A stretch of DNA of 11,442 bases from Candidatus Poribacteria bacterium (GTDB lineage: Bacteria > Poribacteria > WGA-4E > PCPOR2b). Each line of letters begins with the position of its first letter. Within the stretch, counting starts at the first letter, position 1. Both the position numbers and the translations under genes were made by a program. The notes beneath the pieces were generated by a model, which was not told where the DNA came from, did not search any database, and was given only the letters and a program-made list of their open reading frames with translations. The stretch spans positions 1 to 11,442 of the forward strand of contig JAPUIP010000495.1 of assembly GCA_027296925.1 (NCBI GenBank), in the 5' to 3' direction. Positions 5,778-11,442 of the stretch are shown here, in pieces.

Positions 5778-6505
5778 CGTGTCGCTTCCTCCAGTACCGT
5801 CGCGAGGTGTTCCACTCGGACCGAACTTCCGCTTGCCAGCCCTCGCATCTGCATGAGGCAGCCGGGGTCCGCCGTGACCAACATATCTGCGCCGGTGTCT
5901 ACCGCCTGACGTAACTTTTCGGCAGTCATGGCGTTCGAAACCTCCGGCATCCGAATCGAAAACAATCCGCCGAAGCCACAGCACCGATTGGATTCGGTCA
6001 TTTCGTTCACGCGGCACCCCGCGCCTTCTAGCAACTGACGCGGCTCCTCTTGCAACTGGAGCGTGCGGCACATGTGACACGAATCGTGGTAAGTAAGTTC
6101 GGGCGCAGGGGAAACCGCCTTGGGTTTCCATTGGGCCTGATGCGTCAAAAACTGGCTCAACTCGTACGTTTTCGCGGCCAGCTTTTCGGCACGACGATGC
6201 CACTGGGGCCATGCCTCCAACAGATGAGGATATTCGACCCGAATCATCGTTGTGCAAGAGCCGCTTGGCAAAACCACCGCCTCATATCCCTCAAAGATTT
6301 CTACGGTACGTTTGGCGAGATCGATTGCCTCTGGTCGAAAGCCGCTGTTAAAAAAGGGTTGTCCGCAACAGGTCTGCGCTTCTGGAAAATCGACAGCGTA
6401 CCCAGCGCGCCGCAACAGTTTCACCGTCGCGACGCCCACCTCTGGCAACACCTGATCGACTAAACAGGTGACACATAAAGCCACCCGTTTGGATGCTGTC
6501 ATCAT
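5774..6505 (-). CDS. lutA: LutA, L-lactate oxidation CCG-domain protein
   Basis: A 243-residue LutA/YkgE with two cysteine-rich (CCG) domains, as in GlpC, HdrB and GlcF. The first has C11-x2-C14, CCG at 46-48 and SGSC (81-84). The second has DSCHMC (141-146), CCGFGG (175-180) and DPGC (213-216). These bind an iron-sulfur cluster or disulfide centre and accept electrons from the oxidised hydroxyacid. Two ATGs in tandem (6505 and 6502) can serve; only a weak GTGAG site precedes them. It is the first gene of lutABC. No clear sigma70 promoter was found in the 71 bases upstream, so the operon may be read through from the gene before it. Confidence 0.95.
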   Translation of the reverse strand: MMTASKRVALCVTCLVDQVLPEVGVATVKLLRRAGYAVDFPEAQTCCGQPFFNSGFRPEAIDLAKRTVEIFEGYEAVVLPSGSCTTMIRVEYPHLLEAWPQWHRRAEKLAAKTYELSQFLTHQAQWKPKAVSPAPELTYHDSCHMCRTLQLQEEPRQLLEGAGCRVNEMTESNRCCGFGGLFSIRMPEVSNAMTAEKLRQAVDTGADMLVTADPGCLMQMRGLASGSSVRVEHLATVLEEATR

Positions 6506-6576
6506 TGATTCTCACTTTAGCAAACGAGCCTTCACGTCACTATTTATGGATGGGTACCCGCCCGAAAGCATAGGCG

Positions 6577-8235
6577 TTAAATTAGCCGCTTCGTTTTCAG
6601 ATACGATATGATGGACTTCATTTCGCAAATGACCGCATTTTCCATTTGGGCGATTATGTCAACACGCGGAGGCATCACGCCTTGCTTCTTGTCCATTGCA
6701 TGATTTGAAGTGTCCGCGGCAAAACCGCCATAAGCTTCCGGCGTTATTCCCAAATACTTAATCGAGAGGTAATATTCTGGTTCTTGTCTAGTAACTCTTC
6801 CCTCAAGAATAGATCCGGTTGCTCTTGTTCCGTAGATGACGGTATAGCATCTACCACTTTTTTTGTTGATGATCGAATACCCGCCCTCGTCAATAATTTC
6901 ATTCCAGCATTTCTCAAAGCCGTTTGCTGGAATCCGTGCCCGCAGATCTTCGGCAGATCTCATGATAGCTTTTTCATGAATGGGCTCCCGCACAATGATG
7001 AAGCCATCATCCTTCAGCCGCTGTGGGGGCACACCTTGCATGAGATACACATTATCAAGCGTGTATATCTGACCATTCCACGCGCCTTTTGCCAAATTGA
7101 GATGTTTCTCAAGAATATCGGTGTTGAGCGGATGAAGCTGGTATTGGGTGTTTTGGTTAAAAGCGCCCCGTAATTTTCTGCGGTCCCCGATATTAGAAAA
7201 CCTGTCATGAGGAAGAGGTACCTCGACTTTGAGATCATAACCCACCAACAGGTCCTTTGTCGCGTTTAATTCAGATTCTCGATAATCTGCCAGGAGTGTT
7301 AGTCCCGTTTGGCTCTTGGACAGCACGCGACCAATGAGATTTTGCTGTCGCAATGAGCGGATTTCTTTAGAGAGCAGTTCAAGCGCCTGCGGGGCCATCT
7401 GCTCAACCATAATCTTATGTTCCCACCGTGTGCCTCTCTCATGCGATAGGATTTGCAGTTGGGGCACGGCACCATCTGATCGAACGTAGCCCAGGGCAGT
7501 CCATGGATCAAAGGTGGTGCGGTATCCCTCTGCCCCCTTCGCCTCCGCCCCGGCAAGTACGCAATCTCGCCGTTCATATCGTGAATATAACCCGAACTGC
7601 AATTCCAAACCGCTATAAGGTTCTAATGCTTCTAAGAGATCCTTCGCAAACTCATCCCCGCGTGGAAATTGGCGGAAGATCTTCTCTGTTTGGCTCGTAT
7701 TGTTCAGCGCGTCAAGAAATTGTCCGATCGGTATTCCATGGCTATCAGCGCCCTCACCGAAGACTTTGGTCTTTGTCTTAAAAGGCGGTTGTCGCAGAAG
7801 CAGATCTCGCTGAGAGACGAACTGGACTGCCGCATCCTCAGACAGGTTGGTTATGGAGGGAGCGTCCCCAAAGACCCTTTCGAGCAGTGGATTGTCTACA
7901 ATTTCTGTCAGCTCGACGCTGCGTTTGAGCTCGGCAAAATGGACGATGTCAGTTAGATCATACCGTAGCGGCGCGCTTGAAGAAAGGTTGTCATAGTTGG
8001 ATCGACGGAATCGGATTCTTGGCTTGATCCGAATAATCGGGGTGAGTCCATAATCTTTCAATAAAGCATACAGCGTAACTGTGTAGGATTCGGCGTGTAT
8101 CTTCCTTTCTAAAATTCCATGGTGTGTGAAGAAGTTGCCTTCTGGACCGGATCCGATAATGAGGCGTTCCTGGACCGGATCGCTGTCATTTCCAAAAATT
8201 ATCATCCGGTGCTCTTCTCTACTATCGTCAACCAT
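6577..8235 (-). CDS. Protein of unknown function, possibly VTC/CYTH-like (triphosphate tunnel) fold
   Basis: This encodes 552 residues, no signal peptide or membrane segment. The ATG at 8235 has a perfect AAGGAGG 6 bases upstream. I do not recognise the family as a whole. Residues 41-312 show motifs in the order of VTC-type polyphosphate polymerase domains: ERK (43-45), a basic alternating strand RIKPRIRFRR (69-78), ELK (102-104), RYERR (219-223) followed by RTTFD (239-243), WEHK (271-274) and LSKS (305-308). Those domains use such acidic and basic side chains to line a tunnel that binds triphosphate and metal. The C-terminal half (about 330-500) has a looser CYTH-like run, TLDNVY then QRLKDDGFIIVREP. 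The order is suggestive, but spacings differ and no profile search was run. It lies 39 bases after the glycosidase-like gene, so probably the same transcript, and 71 bases before lutA. Confidence 0.5.
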   Translation of the reverse strand: MVDDSREEHRMIIFGNDSDPVQERLIIGSGPEGNFFTHHGILERKIHAESYTVTLYALLKDYGLTPIIRIKPRIRFRRSNYDNLSSSAPLRYDLTDIVHFAELKRSVELTEIVDNPLLERVFGDAPSITNLSEDAAVQFVSQRDLLLRQPPFKTKTKVFGEGADSHGIPIGQFLDALNNTSQTEKIFRQFPRGDEFAKDLLEALEPYSGLELQFGLYSRYERRDCVLAGAEAKGAEGYRTTFDPWTALGYVRSDGAVPQLQILSHERGTRWEHKIMVEQMAPQALELLSKEIRSLRQQNLIGRVLSKSQTGLTLLADYRESELNATKDLLVGYDLKVEVPLPHDRFSNIGDRRKLRGAFNQNTQYQLHPLNTDILEKHLNLAKGAWNGQIYTLDNVYLMQGVPPQRLKDDGFIIVREPIHEKAIMRSAEDLRARIPANGFEKCWNEIIDEGGYSIINKKSGRCYTVIYGTRATGSILEGRVTRQEPEYYLSIKYLGITPEAYGGFAADTSNHAMDKKQGVMPPRVDIIAQMENAVICEMKSIISYLKTKRLI

Positions 8236-8274
8236 TTTGAACCTCCTTACTCAGGTTTCTGTCATGCAACCGGT

Positions 8275-9888
8275 TTATCGTCTTTGGTAGGCGACGTGCA
8301 CCTCAAGTTTTTCAATCCAGATTTCGTGCTGAGCGCCGGCAGGGGGCTGAGTCGCTCGCACCCCGACAAGGTTTTCACCGACCGCGAACAGATTCGGCGC
8401 CGCTTCGAATACCAGCCAGCCGCCGTCGACGGTCGGTCTCCCCAGCGGGACGTTGTTGAGCCGAACTTCGATTTGCGCTTCGATACCTTTGGCCGCCGGA
8501 ATGTTCTGAAGATTACCGGGGTGGCCGATCGTCGCCACAGTGACCACCTGCAGTCGCTGATCTGCCGGGAGGTCTTCCGCTTCAGGGTCGGACAACAGCA
8601 ATCGGATCGCGATGCGCTCTACCCGGTCCGCCTCGGCGGCCACATCGTCAGCGACGACGACCGTTAACAGCGTATCCACTTTATCGTTGTTAGCCAGTTT
8701 CGCTGGAAGCGGCGCCAACATGTTCGAGTTGGCGTACGAGTGCCGGGGGGTAGACCAATCCTCAGGGTTGGGAATGACCCTCGGCCCGTGGCCGCCGCCG
8801 CGACGCTGGACGACGAAGACCTTGTGCTTACCTTGAAGCGTCTCCGGGCTACCGATTTCGTGGTATGCAAGCTGATGGCTCTGCCAATCCTGGCCCTTGT
8901 AAGGCGCGTCTGGCGCGTAGTTGAAGTTAAATGTCTGTATACCGTCGGCGCCCTGGTGCCACCAATTGGCAGCCATACCGCGAAAGACTTCAATCCCCGG
9001 GTTCTGGTATCCATCGGAGGCGTGATGGTCATCAATGGACGGATAGAGCTTGATAGGCGTCCCGACGGTAATTTGACGAAACGCGACGATGTCCACGTCG
9101 AACGACCGAACACCGAGTGTGAAGATGTCCACCAACTGCTGACGTGCCCAGGTTTCGACGTCCAGGGCGTCAAAATGGCAACCCACCAGGTTTTCTGGAA
9201 CCCGCGCAGCAAGCAGGAACGGCCGTTCGCGACGCCGCTCGATCTCAAGCAACATCAGCCGCAGTTCGCGGATGAACTGCGTCAGCTTATCGCGGTTTAG
9301 CCAACCCTGTCCGGCGGGGAAAACCACACCCCGGGCGAAGTCCAATTCAATCCCGTCGAAGTCATACCTCTCAGCAACCTCTCGCAGATTCCGAAGCACA
9401 TACTCATGAACCTCTTCAAGTGCAAAGTTCCAATAGCCGTTATCTTCATGCGTGCACCAGGGCGTGCGGAACATCCAGTCGGGGTGCTGCACTTTCATCG
9501 GTATCCGGGCGAACGGGCCAAGGTCGTTGTCCGAGCCATTCATCCGATGCGAGAAGAAGGCTTCCAGCCCTCGCTGCCGAGTCGCCTCCAGGACAATCTG
9601 CACGATGTCAACTCCCACCTCCACCCATTGGCGATAGAGTGGGTGGTCGTACAGCGGCAGGAACTCACTCGGATACGGCGCCTGATTACCCTCACCCCAG
9701 TTCCACCAGATACTGTCGATCTGGGAACCGGCGTCGTCCGCAAAGGTGAACAGGTGCGCCACAAACGCATCCACACTCCCGTGGGCATCGAACGAGATAT
9801 TGATGGGATAGGTCACATCGAAGTTGAGGACAATCCGCCGGTTGCGATTCACAGCGGCGATATGTGCTTGCGAGAGTTGTGGTGTCAT
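8275..9888 (-). CDS. Family-10-like glycosyl hydrolase (GHL10-type TIM barrel), cytoplasmic
   Basis: This encodes 537 residues. About 15-360 looks like a TIM barrel of the glycosyl-hydrolase-like 10 type, and about 395-537 a beta-rich C-terminal domain. The key motif is YDFDGIELDFAR (175-186), where D178, E181 and D183 are candidate catalytic residues. Aromatic-rich stretches WWNWGEG (61-67) and ANWWHQGADGIQTFNFN (307-323) fit a carbohydrate-binding cleft. There is no signal peptide, unlike many secreted relatives, so it may act on imported oligosaccharides, or the substrate is not a polymer. An in-frame TGA 36 bases upstream and no other start codon between fix the start at 9888, although the ribosome site is poor. 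The 552-residue gene follows after 39 bases. Substrate unknown. Confidence 0.75.
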   Translation of the reverse strand: MTPQLSQAHIAAVNRNRRIVLNFDVTYPINISFDAHGSVDAFVAHLFTFADDAGSQIDSIWWNWGEGNQAPYPSEFLPLYDHPLYRQWVEVGVDIVQIVLEATRQRGLEAFFSHRMNGSDNDLGPFARIPMKVQHPDWMFRTPWCTHEDNGYWNFALEEVHEYVLRNLREVAERYDFDGIELDFARGVVFPAGQGWLNRDKLTQFIRELRLMLLEIERRRERPFLLAARVPENLVGCHFDALDVETWARQQLVDIFTLGVRSFDVDIVAFRQITVGTPIKLYPSIDDHHASDGYQNPGIEVFRGMAANWWHQGADGIQTFNFNYAPDAPYKGQDWQSHQLAYHEIGSPETLQGKHKVFVVQRRGGGHGPRVIPNPEDWSTPRHSYANSNMLAPLPAKLANNDKVDTLLTVVVADDVAAEADRVERIAIRLLLSDPEAEDLPADQRLQVVTVATIGHPGNLQNIPAAKGIEAQIEVRLNNVPLGRPTVDGGWLVFEAAPNLFAVGENLVGVRATQPPAGAQHEIWIEKLEVHVAYQRR

Positions 9889-10047
9889 CGGTTTTGATTC
9901 AAAATCTTCTAAAAGAGGTCATTGAAACTTCTTTGGCAATTTGTCTTGCGGAACGCAGATTCACACAGAATCGACTCCCTCTGTCTAGATATTTCGTGGT
10001 GCCGCACATAGACTTTGATGCGGCGGGGACACTCCCTGCACACAGTC
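9889..10047. other. Gap upstream of the glycosidase-like gene
   Basis: There are 159 bases between the NIPSNAP stop and the glycosidase-like start. It holds a short stem, GATTC/GAATC (9958-9962 with 9968-9972, 5-base loop). No convincing promoter hexamers or U-tailed terminator were seen on the minus strand, so the start of the glycosidase transcript is undetermined. Confidence 0.4.
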
Positions 10048-10365
10048 CTATTGCATCGGTGAGAAGGAGGTCGGGATGAGGGTGTTTGAGATGACTTCAC
10101 CGACAATTGGACCGTTGGCTTCAGTCCGTGCCTTCGCTTCAATCCATTTGGGGTCAACACGGAAGTCGTCCCATGCCTTTGCCATCGCCGCCTCACTATC
10201 AAATTTACAGATGTAGACGAGCTCGTTGGCACCCGAGCGGGTCCAGAAACCGACAACTTCGATGCCGTGTCTGTCGAAGAGGTTGAAGGTGGTGTTCTCA
10301 AATCGGTTGAGGATGTCCGGCATTCGACCTTCCGGAATTATGTAGGTCCGCAGTTCGTAAACCAT
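10048..10365 (-). CDS. NIPSNAP family protein
   Basis: This encodes 105 residues, the usual length of a single NIPSNAP ferredoxin-like (dimeric alpha+beta barrel) domain. The N-terminus MVYELRTYIIPEGR and the segment GFWTRSGANELVYICKFDS (39-57) are typical, as is the WIEAKARTEANG stretch (74-85). Function in bacteria is not established; members often sit among catabolic genes and fold like small monooxygenases and heme-degrading enzymes. The ATG at 10365 has AAGGAG 7 bases upstream. An upstream in-frame ATG at 10512 would add 49 basic residues, but it falls inside the -35 box of the gene's own promoter, so the short form is chosen. Confidence 0.9.
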   Translation of the reverse strand: MVYELRTYIIPEGRMPDILNRFENTTFNLFDRHGIEVVGFWTRSGANELVYICKFDSEAAMAKAWDDFRVDPKWIEAKARTEANGPIVGEVISNTLIPTSFSPMQ

Positions 10366-10483
10366 TGCAATTCTCCTTGATATGAAGGTGTATTGAGGGA
10401 AACGTATCTCACTCAACTTTTTCCTTCGCTTCCGTCTCGTATGTCTGCGCTGAAGGGTTTCCAGGCATTTAATCAACAGTACC

Positions 10484-10512
10484 AGTATAGCAGAGATTGG
10501 ATTTCCAGTCAA
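10484..10512 (-). promoter_or_regulatory. Strong extended -10 promoter for the NIPSNAP gene
   Basis: On the minus strand TTGACT (10512-10507), a 17-base spacer and TATACT (10489-10484) are followed to the left by the gene. The -10 is preceded by TGC, giving the extended -10 form TGCTATACT. Transcription would start near 10477, leaving a leader of about 110 bases. This makes NIPSNAP independent of the CoA transferase gene upstream. Confidence 0.65.
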
Positions 10513-10558
10513 CAGGATAATCAGCTTCGGCGGTGGCTCTTATGATTCGTCTACGGTC

Positions 10559-11442
10559 TTAAAGGACACCTTCCCGGCGCAACGTCTGAATCTTCTCCGG
10601 CGACATTTTGAGGTCATCTCTCAACACCGCATCTGTATGCTCGCTGAGTTTTGGGCCAGGGCGATGCGTTGCTTTTGTATCGCTGATTTTAATCGGTGAT
10701 GCCACCTGCCGCACGACACCGAACTCCGGATGCGGAATCTCCAGGATCATCTCATCTTCAGTCACCTGCGGATCGCCAAACGCCTCTTCGACGGTGTTGA
10801 CCGGGGCACACGGCACCTGCCCTTTGAGCAACTTCAGCCACTGCGCTGTCGTCCGCTGACGTGACAGGTTTTTCAGGATGGGCCCCAGCACATCGCGATT
10901 TTCCAGGCGGTCCGAAAATGTCCGAAAGCGCGGATCGTCAGCCAACTCCGGCGCGCCCAAAATCCGCACCAGATTCTGATAGAACTTCTCCTTCGCGCAC
11001 ATCACCACAAGCCAGCCATCTTGGGTCGGCAATACCTGAGACGGTATCTGAGATGGATGCGAGGAATCCGCCAACCGTTGCGGCTGGTAGCCCTTCGTGA
11101 GGTGCCATGCCCCCACGTAGCCCAATTCCGAGAGCGCGGTGTCAAACAGGCTGACATCAACATCGCGCCCCAAGCCGGTCTCCCGCGCGCGCAGGATGGC
11201 GCTGATCGAGCCAAGCGCCGCCATCACTCCTGCACTCAGGTCAACGAGCGAAAGCCCTGTCTTCTGGGGCGGGGTGTCGGGCTCGCCCGTAATGCTCATC
11301 CAGCCGGCATACCCCTGCATCAAGTAATCGTACCCCGGCTCGCTTGCGCGGGCGCCGGTGCGTCCAAACGCCGAGAGGGAGCAACACACAATCGACGGTT
11401 TCACTTGCCAGAGAGCGGGGTAGTCCAGGCCGAGCTTCGCCG
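10559..11442 (-). CDS. CaiB/BaiF family (class III) CoA transferase, C-terminal part, enters from right edge
   Basis: The frame is open from the right edge to TAA at 10559: about 293 residues, roughly the last three quarters of the usual 380-400. It starts within AKLGLDYPALWQVKPSIVCC, the conserved 'L-x-x-x-N-P-x-I-V-x-x-S' region, then SAFGRTG and YDYLMQGYAGWMSITGEPD. The motif LSLVDLSAG places the catalytic aspartate, which forms the acyl-anhydride and CoA-thioester intermediates, at codon 11240-11242. Later RARETGLGRDVDVSLFDTAL and QDGWLVVMCAKEKFYQ are also typical. The internal GTG at 11404 is not the start. These enzymes move CoA between carboxylic acids; the substrate (formate/oxalate, carnitine, racemase-type or other) cannot be read from this part. 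NIPSNAP follows after 193 bases. Confidence 0.92.
   Translation of the reverse strand, partial: AKLGLDYPALWQVKPSIVCCSLSAFGRTGARASEPGYDYLMQGYAGWMSITGEPDTPPQKTGLSLVDLSAGVMAALGSISAILRARETGLGRDVDVSLFDTALSELGYVGAWHLTKGYQPQRLADSSHPSQIPSQVLPTQDGWLVVMCAKEKFYQNLVRILGAPELADDPRFRTFSDRLENRDVLGPILKNLSRQRTTAQWLKLLKGQVPCAPVNTVEEAFGDPQVTEDEMILEIPHPEFGVVRQVASPIKISDTKATHRPGPKLSEHTDAVLRDDLKMSPEKIQTLRREGVL

Noticed and set aside
5076..5909. Plus-strand 277-codon frame opposite lutB and lutA
   Set aside because: It is antisense to well-identified genes, with no ribosome site or family marks.
4365..6257. A 630-codon version of lutB starting inside lutA
   Set aside because: The first 160 codons are an alternative frame of lutA with no LutB similarity. 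The ATG at 5777, overlapping the lutA stop, gives the normal length.
10366..10512. A 49-residue N-terminal extension of the NIPSNAP protein
   Set aside because: It has a basic, unfamily-like composition, and its start codon lies in the -35 box of the promoter. The ATG at 10365 has the ribosome site.

Overview
The window looks like a piece of a bacterial chromosome of middling GC content. It carries catabolic genes and one sensory or regulatory gene, almost all on the minus strand. The mix is typical of the Planctomycetes or Candidatus Poribacteria type of large, environmental, often marine genome: a secreted PQQ-like beta-propeller protein with a WPSWRGP start, a galactonate-dehydratase-like enolase superfamily enzyme, a family-10-like glycosidase, LutABC, a NIPSNAP protein and a class III CoA transferase. 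I lean towards Poribacteria because of the combination and the N-terminal style of the small broken gene, but no marker gene is present and this is inference. No rRNA, tRNA, transposase or CRISPR array was seen.

Layout, left to right: (1) 1-755, minus, 5' part of a secreted PQQ-like beta-propeller gene running off the left edge. It is preceded by a 553-base gap that holds a good sigma70-type promoter (1036-1064), a long structured leader and a REP-like palindrome. (2) 1309-2457, minus, mandelate racemase/muconate lactonizing enzyme family sugar-acid dehydratase with a complete GalD-type active site. (3) 2458-3434, the only plus-strand part: a gap with palindromes, a possible 50-residue membrane peptide and an orphan STAS-domain anti-anti-sigma-like protein. 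(4) 3467-3652, minus, a short broken gene. It encodes a signal-peptide-like start interrupted by TAG, followed by a segment resembling the N-terminus of phage/contractile tail tube proteins. (5) 3694-6505, minus, lutABC, tightly overlapped (ATGA and GTGA junctions). (6) 6577-9888, minus, a 552-residue protein of unknown function with motifs in the order seen in VTC/CYTH triphosphate-tunnel enzymes, downstream of a family-10-like glycosidase. (7) 10048-10365, minus, a NIPSNAP protein with its own strong extended -10 promoter. (8) 10559-11442, minus, the C-terminal part of a CaiB/BaiF CoA transferase entering from the right edge.

How they may work together: LutABC is an iron-sulfur L-lactate oxidation complex. 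The enolase-family dehydratase and the glycosidase-like protein suggest breakdown of sugars or sugar acids, and the CoA transferase activates a carboxylic acid. The glycosidase, the 552-residue protein and lutABC are co-directional with gaps of only 39 and 71 bases, so they could be one transcript. The sequence does not show a shared pathway.

The two observations most worth following are the VTC/CYTH-like motif series in the 552-residue protein and the broken signal-peptide/tail-tube chimera at 3467-3652.
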